Of a stretch of DNA of 64,000 nucleotides, positions 45,724 to 54,878 are shown piece after piece. Under the pieces are notes generated by a model, which did no database searches, was not told the origin of the DNA, and saw only the letters and a list, made by a program, of their open reading frames with translations. Within the stretch, counting starts at the first letter, position 1; each line of letters starts with the position of its first letter. The stretch is taken from positions 5,263-69,262 of the forward strand of contig NZ_RARB01000006.1 of NCBI RefSeq assembly GCF_003612015.1. Direction: 5' to 3'. Both the position numbers and the translations under genes were made by a program. This stretch comes from Pantoea piersonii (lineage in GTDB: Bacteria; Pseudomonadota; Gammaproteobacteria; Enterobacterales; Enterobacteriaceae).

Positions 45724-46272
45724 TTAACTGTCGTCGCCTGAAACAAAGCTGCCGTTGAGTTGCCAGCTCTCCTGCTCATTCACGTTGGTCGCGTCGGCGG
45801 ACATCCAGGCGGCGATCGTCACTTTAGCGCGCATAACCCTGCCTGTGGCGGGACGGCCATCCTGCCAGAAGGTCAGCACGGCTCCCGGCGTAAAGGCCAT
45901 TTCGTTCTCCTCTTTGCCCGCGTTGCCGATTTTCGCCTGACGATCGTCGATAAAGAGATCGTGCAGCAGCAGCGTCGCCCGGCCCGAGGCGCCAAAGCGG
46001 TAACTGCCGCTCTCTTTTGCTGGTCCGATAAACTGCAGCGTCAGCCGGGCAGGGCGATCGCAGGTCATGAGAATATCCAGATCGCGCGGTTCTCCGACGC
46101 GTAGCTCGCTGTCGGAGAGCCGGTTGCCCGACCTTGTCAGCAGTTCGCCGCGGGTAACCGGAGCATAAATAATCTGCGCGTCGCTGAGCTGGAGCTGGCA
46201 CGCTGCGCTGGCGTCTGCAGCGGCAAGCAACCCAGCCGCCAGCGTCAGGGAAAGAAGTAGAAGTTGTTTCAC
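45724..46272 (-). CDS. Minor fimbrial subunit (probable tip protein)
   Basis: A 182-residue secreted protein with signal peptide MKQLLLLSLTLAAGLLAAAD and one Cys pair (ACQLQLSD ... LMTCDRPARLTLQF), as in DUF1120/pilin-type domains. It is the last gene of a chaperone-usher operon. The GTG at 46272 overlaps the usher stop (GTGA) and gives the best signal peptide; an ATG at 46281 is the alternative. Being last and single, it could be the tip adhesin; this is inference. Confidence 0.75.
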   Translation of the reverse strand: MKQLLLLSLTLAAGLLAAADASAACQLQLSDAQIIYAPVTRGELLTRSGNRLSDSELRVGEPRDLDILMTCDRPARLTLQFIGPAKESGSYRFGASGRATLLLHDLFIDDRQAKIGNAGKEENEMAFTPGAVLTFWQDGRPATGRVMRAKVTIAAWMSADATNVNEQESWQLNGSFVSGDDS

Positions 46273-48638
46273 GTTACACATCTCGCAGAAAGGGAGGCAT
46301 AAAGGGCGCCTGGGCCCGCAACCCATGGCGAAGTCAGCGTGATAACGCAACGCTTTCCGTCTGACCGCTGCGCGTAAAGCCTGTCGTCAGGCAGATCGTC
46401 GAAAAAGATCGTGCCGTCTTCGTTAACAAATGCCAGCAGCAGCCCTTTTTCATCTTTTACGGCGCTGCCCGGCGCGGGCTTTTCATTGGCAGGAAAGCTC
46501 AGCAGCGTGCGACGCACGGTGAAAGCGGGAAGCGTCACAGGAACAACAGCGCCGCGGTAGGGCAAGACGTCAATAATGCCGCCAGGAACCTGAACATTTT
46601 TCGGCAGGCTTGTCGGGTTGATGTGCACCGTATTCTTCTGCCAGGGCATCCATGATGAAATGGCATAGCCGCCGCGGTCGCTCCACACGGCGCCGGCGGG
46701 CGTCCGCATCTCGACGTCCGGCAGGGCATTGTTGAGTGAAATAACGCTAAACGTATCGCCCACGCTACGCGGCGTGAAGGTCAGCCCTTCGCTATGCAGC
46801 ACCGCGCCGCCGCGCGCGCCAGCATTGAAGCTGGTGCTGGTATCGCTGCGGGACGCGCCGCCGCTTAGCTGGGTATATTTACTTGTCCAGCTGGCCGATC
46901 CAGCCAGAGAGGGATCGTCGCGCTGATTTTTCTCGCTCGACAGGCTCCATGCGAATTTATCGTTCAGGCTTTGATCGTAGCCGATGCCGCCCTGGGATCT
47001 CCCGTCATTGCTGTTAATCCAGCCGCGCAGGCTGCGGTTTTCTCCCAGCGGCAGCGAAAAACTGAGATAAGCGTAACGATTATCATAATGACGCCGATCG
47101 CTTGTCAGCCGGTTTTTCTGTACGCCCAGGTTGACGTTGACCTTGCCAAAGGCGCGTCCCCATGCCTGCGTATACCCCAGCATATCGCCGCCTTGCCAGC
47201 TGCGGGCCTGACTGCCGGTAAACGAGAAAACGCCCAGCCAGTCATGGCTGTAACTCACGCCTGCCGCATATTGCGATTTGATTTGCCCGGTTTCTGCGGC
47301 GGTTTTATGAGAGGACCAGGAGCTGCTGGTATCAACATAGTTACGGCTGCGGGTATTCATTGAGGCGGTCAGCGAGAGTCGCTGAGTCACGGGATAAATC
47401 AGCCCGGCCTGATGATTAAGTCCCTGCTTTCTTCCTTCGCTGTCTGCGCCTTTATGCGCAAGGGACCAGGTCTGCGACAGGGTCGCCAGCAGGTATTCGG
47501 AAAGCCGTACAGAGGCGCGCCAGCCTCCTGCCTGATAGGCTTCGCTTACCAGCCCGCCAACGCCAACCGCCATCCTCGGATGCTGAAAAATGCCCGTTGA
47601 CCCCAACAGCAACGGATATTTCTCTTGCGTCAAACGCAGCTGTCCCAGCGCCAGAGAGGTCCCCATATCAAGCAGGAGCGTTTCCGGCATCGCCTGGATA
47701 ACGGGAAAGGTTTGCTGTTGTTGATTACCGCTCTCATCGCGAATGATGATAACAAAATCATCCTGATGATTAAGCGCAGGTATCCTGCTCAGTCTGTTCA
47801 TACCGGCAGTGACGGTAAAGGTTTTTAGCAAAACGTTGCCCTGCCAGACTTCAGCGCTGCCTGCCTGGGGAATAAGCACGTTGAGACTGACAAGATTCAT
47901 GCCGCCATTTTGGGTGGCGCGTTCCGGCACGATTTGTGCGCCGGTCAGCGTAATGCCTGAGAAGAGAGCGTCGCTGGAGATAATTTCACCGACCTGTATA
48001 ACCGACGCCCAGGCCGGAACCGATCGCTGCCCGTAGCTGTAAAGGCGGGTGAAGGTGTTTTGATTATCAAGCGCCGAATAGCTCTGCCCGCTGCGAAGGA
48101 TCCAGTGGCTGATATTCGCGCCGACTTCTGACGTCAGCGATTGAGAATGATGGTTTTCGCCGCTACGGCTCTGAAACTGATAGTGTCTGGCATCGTAATT
48201 AACGATAGCCGCCTTGCCGCCGGTCGCATACTGTACCTCCCGCAGCAGGCTGCTAACGGGGACCTGTAGCTGCAAACGGCTACGCCTGACCTCTTCTTTG
48301 ATGTTTATTTTACTGCTCGCCAGTGGCTTCAGGCAGGCAGGTCTGTATCCATCAAAGCTGAGCGAATCGATGCCCAGCTTGCGCAGCAGCGCCTCGTTCC
48401 AGCAGGGCGAGCCAGCGCTGTCAAAAATAAGCCGATACACGCCTTTATTTTTCCCGTTGACGCTAATATTCACGGCGTTCTCGCCGGGAAAGAAATGTGC
48501 TCCAGCCTCAAACAACGCCGCTGCGCTGGGATCATAACCAAGCGATGCGAGCATCTCTCTGTCATATTTTACCGTCGCCGCCGCGCTGGCTGAGGTCATA
48601 ACCGCAGCGACAGCTGTTAAGATAACTGTTCTCATCAT
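46269..48638 (-). CDS. Fimbrial outer-membrane usher (FimD/PapC family)
   Basis: A 789-residue usher with signal peptide (MMRTVILTAVAAVMTSASAA). The N-terminal domain has the pattern FFPGENAVNISVNGKNKGVY, followed by a 24-strand barrel region with alternating Gly/aromatic strands and C-terminal domains with FDDLPDDRLY. It receives chaperone-bound subunits and extrudes the pilus. It overlaps the chaperone gene by 4 bp and the tip gene by 4 bp, so translation of the operon is coupled. Confidence 0.92.
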   Translation of the reverse strand: MMRTVILTAVAAVMTSASAAATVKYDREMLASLGYDPSAAALFEAGAHFFPGENAVNISVNGKNKGVYRLIFDSAGSPCWNEALLRKLGIDSLSFDGYRPACLKPLASSKINIKEEVRRSRLQLQVPVSSLLREVQYATGGKAAIVNYDARHYQFQSRSGENHHSQSLTSEVGANISHWILRSGQSYSALDNQNTFTRLYSYGQRSVPAWASVIQVGEIISSDALFSGITLTGAQIVPERATQNGGMNLVSLNVLIPQAGSAEVWQGNVLLKTFTVTAGMNRLSRIPALNHQDDFVIIIRDESGNQQQQTFPVIQAMPETLLLDMGTSLALGQLRLTQEKYPLLLGSTGIFQHPRMAVGVGGLVSEAYQAGGWRASVRLSEYLLATLSQTWSLAHKGADSEGRKQGLNHQAGLIYPVTQRLSLTASMNTRSRNYVDTSSSWSSHKTAAETGQIKSQYAAGVSYSHDWLGVFSFTGSQARSWQGGDMLGYTQAWGRAFGKVNVNLGVQKNRLTSDRRHYDNRYAYLSFSLPLGENRSLRGWINSNDGRSQGGIGYDQSLNDKFAWSLSSEKNQRDDPSLAGSASWTSKYTQLSGGASRSDTSTSFNAGARGGAVLHSEGLTFTPRSVGDTFSVISLNNALPDVEMRTPAGAVWSDRGGYAISSWMPWQKNTVHINPTSLPKNVQVPGGIIDVLPYRGAVVPVTLPAFTVRRTLLSFPANEKPAPGSAVKDEKGLLLAFVNEDGTIFFDDLPDDRLYAQRSDGKRCVITLTSPWVAGPGALYASLSARCVT

Positions 48639-49324
48639 CTTGGTTTCAGCCTTAGTTCATAAGGCGCGGTCAGAATGCCAAACCGGGTGACGGGATGGAG
48701 CCGGATGGTTTGCGGGTAACTGGCGCCTTGAGGCAGCGCAAGCGTGAGGGTTTCGTTTGGCAAAATATACGTTTTTGGCAATTCCACCTTTGTTTTGCCT
48801 GGCAACAGATCGACCTGCGTCGTCAGTCTGACAACATAGCGCGTTGGGTTTTTAATAGTGAGCGACGTGCCGGCACGCTGGGATATTAACCCTTGCCATG
48901 GCGAGGTATTCAGCGGCAGGCTCGCCGGAGAGAGAATGACGGGAATATTCTGACCAATAGTCACGCGCGCGCGGTTATTTTTGCCGTCGTCAATGGGAAC
49001 GGTGGTGAAATTAATACGCTGCATGGTTTGGCTGGCTAATTTAACGCCATCCTTCAACACTACTCGCACCTGCTGCTTATTTCCGCCGTCGACCCGCACA
49101 AGTTGCGGCGTGATTATTAATTTATTTACAGGATCTTCAGGAATAGTCTGCAAACTGCTGTGCAGTAAGGCTGTACAGCAGTCTGTATTTTCAACATCGA
49201 TAGTCGCCTCACGATTTTCATCATCAATAAACACCACCGGAACCTGAGGTTTCATACCCGCCGCAATAGCGCTGGAAGAGAATAAAAAGAGAAGGGCAAT
49301 AATAAATCGGTTTTTAAGTAGCAT
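48635..49324 (-). CDS. Periplasmic fimbrial chaperone (PapD/FimC type)
   Basis: A 229-residue chaperone with signal peptide and two immunoglobulin-like domains. The G1-strand/linker region reads VDGGNKQQVRVVL and MQRINFTTVPIDD, and the second domain begins after RVTIGQNIPVIL. It carries an unusual Cys-Cys pair (TDCCTALL) near residue 50. It completes subunit folds by donor-strand complementation. Confidence 0.9.
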   Translation of the reverse strand: MLLKNRFIIALLFLFSSSAIAAGMKPQVPVVFIDDENREATIDVENTDCCTALLHSSLQTIPEDPVNKLIITPQLVRVDGGNKQQVRVVLKDGVKLASQTMQRINFTTVPIDDGKNNRARVTIGQNIPVILSPASLPLNTSPWQGLISQRAGTSLTIKNPTRYVVRLTTQVDLLPGKTKVELPKTYILPNETLTLALPQGASYPQTIRLHPVTRFGILTAPYELRLKPR

Positions 49325-49388
49325 AGGATTAGCATCATTTAAAAAAAATAAGCGAAGGCAATAAGCCTTCGCAAAAAGAAACTAATAA

Positions 49389-50081
49389 TCAGATATAGAC
49401 AACAGAGAACGTCACGTTGCCGTCAATGTTGATCGCTTCGCCTCCCGGATACTGAGAGCTTTTCTTCAGAACAATCGCCGGGGTGATCGTATAGCTGGCA
49501 TTGGTCACCGCCGCAGGCGTACTGGCGCTGGCGCTAGTCGCAAGGGAGAAATAACCGTTTTTCTCTAAAGAAAACCTTTTACTTGGTGAAACAGTAAGAA
49601 CATTCCAGGTTATTTTATCGCTGCTTGTGAGCACATTGCTACTGGCTGCGCCGTTCAGTTTCGCCTCGCTCAGACTCAATTGCAGAAAGCCGACTTTTTT
49701 ATCTGTGCTGTGCGTACCAATTCCAAAGAGAGAGGCATTAGTTGTAGCGGTCCCCATGTTCACGCCCATATCGCTTTGCACTTCCGCCGTGGTCATTGCG
49801 CTGGCGGCGCGGTTGTCAGTTACCTGAACCGCGACGGCAGTAGCCCCACTGCAGGCCAGATCCAGGGTAAGCGGGTCGCCCATTTTTGAGTTAATCGGCT
49901 GCGTCAGGCTTGCAGCGGAAATAGTTGAAAAGTCAAAAGATGCAGCGCTCAGCGAAATATCACAGGCCGTCGGTTGAATGGAACCTTTTACAGCCAGCGT
50001 GGCAGTGGTCGCAGCAAAACCTGCAAAACTCGCCGTTCCCAACGCTACAGAAATAACAGAGGATAAAATAATCTTGCGCAT
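49389..50081 (-). CDS. Major fimbrial subunit, DUF1120 type
   Basis: A 230-residue pilin-like precursor with signal peptide (MRKIILSSVISVALGTASFA). A disulfide pair (PTACDISLSAASFDF, LDLACSG) and the C-terminal strand GNVTFSVVYI are typical of DUF1120 subunits recognised by chaperones. AAGGAA lies 6 bases before the ATG. It is first in the operon, 64 bp before the chaperone, and so is probably the most abundant subunit. The gene has a lower GC content than its mal neighbours. Confidence 0.82.
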   Translation of the reverse strand: MRKIILSSVISVALGTASFAGFAATTATLAVKGSIQPTACDISLSAASFDFSTISAASLTQPINSKMGDPLTLDLACSGATAVAVQVTDNRAASAMTTAEVQSDMGVNMGTATTNASLFGIGTHSTDKKVGFLQLSLSEAKLNGAASSNVLTSSDKITWNVLTVSPSKRFSLEKNGYFSLATSASASTPAAVTNASYTITPAIVLKKSSQYPGGEAINIDGNVTFSVVYI

Positions 50082-50549
50082 AGTATTCCTTTCTTTATTA
50101 AAGACTCCCGTACGAAAGGGTCATAAAAATAATATCGATTTAAAAACTTAATATTATGACCTCGCGTTAAACCTGAATATGCTGCGAAACATAAAAGGCT
50201 AAAAACATGTTTCGCAACGTTTTTATAACGATATGACGTTAATCGTTAAGGTAATTCAGGTTTCAAGGCATGATAACATTTGAAAACGGTCGGGATACCC
50301 AGTGCAGGCCATAATCCACTCCCGCATTAGAAAGGAAGTAATGATGAAGTTAATTAATTGTACCTTTCCTTATTAAAGGGACGTATAAAGGGAAAACAAC
50401 GCCGCCAGGGCAACAGATGATTAACAAGCAGAGCCAGATGAGGATATATTTAGAGAGCGGAACAGGCAGATTCAGAAATTTGCTGGTTTACACTTTATGC
50501 TAACCTGCCATCTTATTCGCCCCGTTTGGCGCCTGCGCCGAATAATTAA
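50082..50549. promoter_or_regulatory. AT-rich control region of the fimbrial operon
   Basis: About 470 bases with no gene, AT-rich, as common for H-NS-silenced fimbrial promoters. CCTTTCTTTATTAAAG at 50088-50103 (which holds the pilin ribosome binding site on the minus strand) recurs with one mismatch at 50363-50378. No invertible inverted-repeat pair was seen. Confidence 0.5.
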
Positions 50550-50573
50550 AACCAGGCCCGATGGGGCCTGGTT
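50550..50573 (-). terminator. Terminator of the NCS1 permease gene
   Basis: Perfect 10-bp stem AACCAGGCCC-GATG-GGGCCTGGTT. On the minus strand it is followed by TTTAATTATT. It also insulates the fimbrial promoter region. Confidence 0.85.
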
Positions 50574-50613
50574 CTTTCACTAAAGCAGAAAAGAATAAAA
50601 CGATCGCTGGTCG

Positions 50614-52053
50614 CTAGAGGCTTGTCCGCGTCGGATAAACCGTTTCTGTTAATACGCCGCGACGGTCGAAACGCCTCATGCCCAGCCACAGCAGCGCCGT
50701 AGCGAACCAGCCTATGATCCAGGAGACATCATTCCCGGCGAAGATCCAGGTCAGCGAGCCATGGTGCAGCGGGTTGTCGATAAACGGCAGCTGGATCAGG
50801 ACGCCAATAAAGTAGGTCGCAATACCCGGCCAGTTCCAGCGGCCATACCGTCCGTCAGGCTGCGACAGCGCGGGGATATCAATATGGCCTTTGGTGATCA
50901 GGTAAAAATCGGTCAGGCTGATGGCGCTCCAGGGTACGAAAAACGCCAGCAGGAACAGCAGGAAATGGGTAAAGGACTTGAGGAAAGCGGGCTCGCTGAC
51001 CAGCGCGATAACGCAGGCGATCGCCACCATCAGCACCACAAAGCTAATCCGTCCGCGCTGGCTCAGAGAGGTCTGGCGACTGAAGCCGGAAACAATCGTG
51101 GTCAGCGACATAAAGCTGCCGTAGGCATTCAGCGTGGTAAAGGTAATCTTGCCGAAGCAGATAGCGAAATAGATCACCATCGCCATAGTGGCGCTGCTGC
51201 CTAATCCAACGATATAGCCGACCTCATTGCCGGAAAACGCGCTGCCCGCGATGGCCGCGACGATAACGCCGAGCGTCATTGAGGCCTGCGTGCCCAGCAC
51301 GGTGCCGAAAAACACGGAGCCGAACAAGCGCCTGGCGGACACATCTTCCGGCAGGTAGCGCGAATAGTCAGAGACGTAGGGACAAAATGCGATCTGCCAT
51401 GAGGACGAGAGGGAGACGGCGAGTAAAAAGGTGGAGAAGGCGAAGTGGCGGTTCTGCCAGACCTGCGTCAGGTCGTGCGTCGACAGCAGCGTGATAAACA
51501 GATAGAGGAAAGCGAGCACGCCAATAACGCTCGCGACTTTACCCAGCTTATGGATCACCCGGTAGCCCAGTACCGCAATCACCACAATAATCAGGCTGAA
51601 CAGGATCATACCGGCGGCATTATTGATGTGCAGCAGCTTCGCCATCGCCTGGCCGGCGAGCACCGTGCCGCTGGCGGAGAAGCCGATATACATAATGCAC
51701 ACCAGCACCAGCGGGATCACCGCGCCGAACACGCCAAACTGGATGCGGCTGGTGATCATCTGCGGCAGGCCCAGACGCGGCCCCTGTACGGCGTGCAGCG
51801 CCATTACCGCCGCGCCGATAATCTGGCCGACAAGCAGGCCGATCAGCGACCAGATCACATCGCCGCCCAGTACCACGGCGAGCGCGCCGGTCACAATAGC
51901 CGTAATTTGCAGGTTGCCGCCAAACCATAGCGTGAACTGACTGAACGGATGTCCGTGGCGTTCGCGGTGGGGAATAAAATCAATCGATCGGGTTTCAGAA
52001 AGCCGCTTGCTCTCGCTGTCCGAACGCTCTGTTGCAGGAAGTTCCGCTGACAT
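50614..52053 (-). CDS. NCS1-family nucleobase/cation symporter
   Basis: A 479-residue membrane protein with about 12 TM helices of the CodB/NCS1 family. The N-terminal signature includes FSQFTLWFGGNLQITAI, and CPYVSDYSRYLPEDV is the conserved helix-6 region. Family members import cytosine, uracil, allantoin, hydantoins or thiamine with Na+ or H+; the substrate cannot be assigned because no catabolic gene is adjacent. GAGG precedes the ATG. A GntR-like palindrome lies 64 bp upstream. Confidence 0.88.
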   Translation of the reverse strand: MSAELPATERSDSESKRLSETRSIDFIPHRERHGHPFSQFTLWFGGNLQITAIVTGALAVVLGGDVIWSLIGLLVGQIIGAAVMALHAVQGPRLGLPQMITSRIQFGVFGAVIPLVLVCIMYIGFSASGTVLAGQAMAKLLHINNAAGMILFSLIIVVIAVLGYRVIHKLGKVASVIGVLAFLYLFITLLSTHDLTQVWQNRHFAFSTFLLAVSLSSSWQIAFCPYVSDYSRYLPEDVSARRLFGSVFFGTVLGTQASMTLGVIVAAIAGSAFSGNEVGYIVGLGSSATMAMVIYFAICFGKITFTTLNAYGSFMSLTTIVSGFSRQTSLSQRGRISFVVLMVAIACVIALVSEPAFLKSFTHFLLFLLAFFVPWSAISLTDFYLITKGHIDIPALSQPDGRYGRWNWPGIATYFIGVLIQLPFIDNPLHHGSLTWIFAGNDVSWIIGWFATALLWLGMRRFDRRGVLTETVYPTRTSL

Positions 52054-52116
52054 AGTTTCCTCGCTAAGCTGGGTTGTTAGTTATTATCTGCCCTTTGTTA
52101 ACCGTTGTGATGCAAG

Positions 52117-52128
52117 ATGTATATACAT
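52117..52128. promoter_or_regulatory. Palindrome upstream of NCS1 permease
   Basis: ATGTATATACAT, a perfect 12-bp palindrome about 64 bp before the permease start. The TGTATATACA core resembles operators of GntR-family repressors. No GntR gene is adjacent, so the regulator would act from elsewhere. Confidence 0.45.
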
Positions 52129-52363
52129 GTACGGATGTTGTCATGCGGCTGTAAAACTTACAAGGCGGCGGGTCATTGGAAATTGTGATGGCGCTGGCAA
52201 GCCTGACATCAGGAACAGGAGAAAAGAAAGCGGGAATATGCTACATAAGCGCACTCCGCCGTCGTGATAAACGGGGCAGGTTGAGAAGAACGGGCTAACC
52301 TGCATGAAGCGCAGGATTTACCCGCAAGATTATTGTATAGTCCGCGCTTTTTGGAGGTTTCCC

Positions 52364-53239
52364 TTGCTTAACTCATCCACACGCCTGAACAAATACATCA
52401 GCGAAAGCGGTATCTGTTCACGCCGCGACGCCGATCGCTATATCGAACAGGGCAACGTGTTTATCAACGGCAAACGTGCCGCTGTCGGCGCGCAGGTCTT
52501 TCCGGGTGACAGCGTCAAGGTAAACGGCCAACTGATCGAGCCGCGCAGCGAAGAGAATCTGGTGCTGATTGCGCTGAACAAGCCGGTCGGCATTATCACA
52601 ACGATGGAAGAGGGCGAGCGCGACAATATCCGCGACTTCGTCAACCACAGCGAACGCATCTTCCCCATTGGCCGCCTGGACAAAGATTCCCAGGGGCTGA
52701 TCTTCCTGACTAACAACGGCGATCTGGTCAACAAGATCCTGCGTGCGGGCAATAACCATGAGAAAGAGTATGTGGTGACCGTGGATAAGCCGATCACCGA
52801 CGAGTTTATCGTCGGCATGGGCGCAGGCGTGCCGATGCTCGGCACCGTGACCAAAAAATGCAAGGTGGTCAAAGAGTCCGCTTTCGTGTTTCGCATTACG
52901 CTGGTGCAGGGCCTGAACCGCCAGATTCGCCGCATGTGCAAGCACTTCGGCTTTGAGGTGACGAAGCTGGAGCGCACGCGCATCATGAACGTTAACCTCA
53001 AAGGCATCCCGCTGGGCGAATGGCGCGATCTTACCGACGACGAACTGGCTGAGCTGTTTAAGCTGGTCGAAAACTCCTCCTCCGAGGATAAACCCGCGAA
53101 GAAAAAAACGCCGGCCAAAAGCAGCGCGGTGAAAAAGCCGGTAATCAGCAGCGCGCCGAAGAAAAGCGAAAAGAGCGATGAGCGCGCAGGCAACCGCAAA
53201 CGCTTTACCCAGCCAGGACGCAAAAAGAAAGGACGTTAA
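52364..53239 (+). CDS. rluF: RluF, 23S rRNA pseudouridine synthase
   Basis: A 291-residue RsuA-family enzyme with an S4 domain ([20 protein letters not shown], about 5-60) and the catalytic block [15 protein letters not shown] with the catalytic Asp. A basic Lys/Ala-rich tail ends PGRKKKGR. It modifies 23S rRNA U2604 and, more weakly, tRNA-Tyr U35. The apparent start is TTG at 52364, 6 bases after GGAGG; homology with E. coli RluF begins right there, and the longer frame to 52304 has no support. The stop overlaps the convergent arginase-like gene. Confidence 0.92.
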   Translation: MLNSSTRLNKYISESGICSRRDADRYIEQGNVFINGKRAAVGAQVFPGDSVKVNGQLIEPRSEENLVLIALNKPVGIITTMEEGERDNIRDFVNHSERIFPIGRLDKDSQGLIFLTNNGDLVNKILRAGNNHEKEYVVTVDKPITDEFIVGMGAGVPMLGTVTKKCKVVKESAFVFRITLVQGLNRQIRRMCKHFGFEVTKLERTRIMNVNLKGIPLGEWRDLTDDELAELFKLVENSSSEDKPAKKKTPAKSSAVKKPVISSAPKKSEKSDERAGNRKRFTQPGRKKKGR

Positions 53240-54057
53240 AGCCTTCTCCACAAGGGCGTCAGCGCCTCAAGGAGCGGTTCGGGCGACACCGGCGCGCCGC
53301 CCGACCGCCAGGCGTGCTGGAACTCCGCAATCTCAATGCCTGAAAAGGGACTCTCTGCGAGCGCGTCACAGCAGGCGGAGAGATCCGCCAGCGTCAGGCC
53401 GCCTTCGGAGCGGTAATCCGTCGGGACGATGCCCGGTTCCAGCACGTCGCAGTCCAGATGCAGATAAACCGGCCGGCCAGCCACCGCTTTTCGCAGGCGT
53501 TCCGCAACATCGGGTCCGGGCGCAATCAGCGGGATGTTGTGCTGCGCGATCAGATCCTTTTCAAAGGGGTCCAGATCGCGCTGGCCGACCAGCACCAGCT
53601 GATCGAGACGCAGCCCGCTTCCCAGCCCGGAAAGCCACAGCCCGGCGGGCCCCGAGAGTGCCAGGCCGCCCAGAAAACCTGAGGTAGACGATTCAGGCGT
53701 ATTGAGATCGCCATGGGCGTCAAACCACAACACACAGGCGTCAGGATGATATTTCGCCAGCGCAGGCAGGGTCGCCAGCGAGACGGCGCAGCGGCTGGTG
53801 GCGGCCACGGAGATCGCCCCGGCGCTGAAAATCTGTTCAAAGCGGGCGCGCATCGCCTGCAAATCGGGCAGCGCTGCCGTCAGCGCTTCACGCCAGTCCG
53901 CTTTGGTCGCCGCCGCGGGGGAGCCGATAACCACCGGCGTAGCGCCGCTGCGTTGCGCCAGTTGTTCGCCGATAGCTTTTGCGCCCGGTATCGCCAAATC
54001 GTTGTGGTCGCCAGCGACGCCCTGAAAAATCGTACAGGCCACTTTTCTTTTCATCAC
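53236..54057 (-). CDS. Arginase/agmatinase-family protein with an altered metal site
   Basis: A 273-residue ureohydrolase-fold protein. Two manganese-ligand motifs are seen: [11 protein letters not shown] and [10 protein letters not shown]. The usual first motif GGxH is replaced by AATSRCAV (near residue 87), so one metal-binding His is absent. It may be a one-metal enzyme, act on another amidine, or be inactive. It is divergent from the NemR-type repressor with a repressor operator between, and convergent with rluF with a 4-bp overlap. Substrate unknown. Confidence 0.8.
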   Translation of the reverse strand: MMKRKVACTIFQGVAGDHNDLAIPGAKAIGEQLAQRSGATPVVIGSPAAATKADWREALTAALPDLQAMRARFEQIFSAGAISVAATSRCAVSLATLPALAKYHPDACVLWFDAHGDLNTPESSTSGFLGGLALSGPAGLWLSGLGSGLRLDQLVLVGQRDLDPFEKDLIAQHNIPLIAPGPDVAERLRKAVAGRPVYLHLDCDVLEPGIVPTDYRSEGGLTLADLSACCDALAESPFSGIEIAEFQHAWRSGGAPVSPEPLLEALTPLWRRL

Positions 54058-54137
54058 CTATATCCTTGATTAAAAAGCCGTTTAACGCTTTACCGCGATA
54101 CGTGATAGAGTAGACGCAAAAAAATCACCATTACCTC

Positions 54138-54152
54138 TAGACGACCGGTCTA
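54138..54152. promoter_or_regulatory. NemR-type operator, copy 1
   Basis: TAGACGACCGGTCTA, an imperfect palindrome (TAGAC/GTCTA arms) 20 bp before the TetR-family start and 80 bp before the divergent arginase-like gene. An almost identical copy lies before the DJ-1 gene (54827-54841). It resembles the NemR box of E. coli. Confidence 0.75.
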
Positions 54153-54172
54153 ATAAAGGCTATCTTTATCCC

Positions 54173-54778
54173 ATGAACACAGTCGCTCACAAACACAGAG
54201 AAGACATCCGCGAACATATTCTTGCGACAGGCCAACGCATTATGGCCAGCAAAGGATACTCGGCTGTCGGTCTCAACGAGATCCTGACCGAAGCAGGCGT
54301 GCCGAAAGGCTCTTTCTATCACTACTTTGGTTCGAAAGACGCTTTTGGCGTCGCCATGCTGGAAAGCTATTTTGAAGAGTATCTCGCCAGTATGGATAAG
54401 ACGCTGGGCCAGCCTAACTGCACGATGCAGCAAAGGCTTATGCATTACTGGCAACAGTGGCAGGATACGCAATCTTTTCAGGACTGCCAGGGTAAATGTC
54501 TGGCCGTCAAGCTGGGCGCTGAAGTCGCCGATCTCTCTGAGGCGATGCGGCAGACCCTGCAAAAGGGAACAGCCGGGATCGTAGCACGTCTGACTGACGC
54601 CATTGAGGCGGGTGTAGCGGAAGGTTCGCTCCATATCGAACAGAAGCCAGACGTTGTGGCGGAAAGTCTTTATCAGCTCTGGCTGGGTGCCAGCGTGATG
54701 GTCAAGATTGTTCGCAACAAGCAGCCCTTTGAGTCAGCCATGGTGCTGACGCAGCAAAGTCTTAACGCTGCCTCCTGA
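54173..54778 (+). CDS. NemR-like TetR-family electrophile-sensing repressor
   Basis: A 201-residue TetR-family repressor. The helix-turn-helix is at about 12-58 (GYSAVGLNEILTEAGVPKGS, FYHYFGSK). The reactive cysteine of E. coli NemR (Cys106, in CLTVKL) is matched by Cys109 in CLAVKL. The lysine with which NemR forms a reversible bond (Lys175) is matched by Lys178 in GASVMVKIV, with the same spacing of 69 residues. It probably senses hypochlorite, quinones or glyoxals and derepresses itself and the DJ-1 gene. It is not nemR in its usual nemRA-gloA context, so no symbol is given. Confidence 0.85.
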   Translation: MNTVAHKHREDIREHILATGQRIMASKGYSAVGLNEILTEAGVPKGSFYHYFGSKDAFGVAMLESYFEEYLASMDKTLGQPNCTMQQRLMHYWQQWQDTQSFQDCQGKCLAVKLGAEVADLSEAMRQTLQKGTAGIVARLTDAIEAGVAEGSLHIEQKPDVVAESLYQLWLGASVMVKIVRNKQPFESAMVLTQQSLNAAS

Positions 54779-54787
54779 GGAGGCAGC
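54767..54787 (+). terminator. Hairpin with the TetR stop codon in its loop
   Basis: Perfect stem GCTGCCTCC-TGA-GGAGGCAGC whose three-base loop is the stop codon of the repressor gene. A T-run follows 20 bp later (54807-54814), so it is probably a terminator or attenuator before the DJ-1 gene. Confidence 0.65.
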
Positions 54788-54826
54788 ACAACAGGTCGGA
54801 GACGGCTTTTTTTTATCAGCAAAATC

Positions 54827-54841
54827 TAGACGACTGGTCTA
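54827..54841. promoter_or_regulatory. NemR-type operator, copy 2
   Basis: TAGACGACTGGTCTA, identical in 14 of 15 bases to the operator before the repressor gene. It lies 37 bp before the DJ-1 family start, in the promoter position. Confidence 0.8.
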
Positions 54842-54878
54842 CTATTTAAATGTCACATTCACAACGCGGAGAACGGAT

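Noticed and set aside
50082..50549. Invertible phase-variation switch before the fimbrial operon
   Set aside because: The repeated 16-mer is in direct, not inverted, orientation and no recombinase gene is near.
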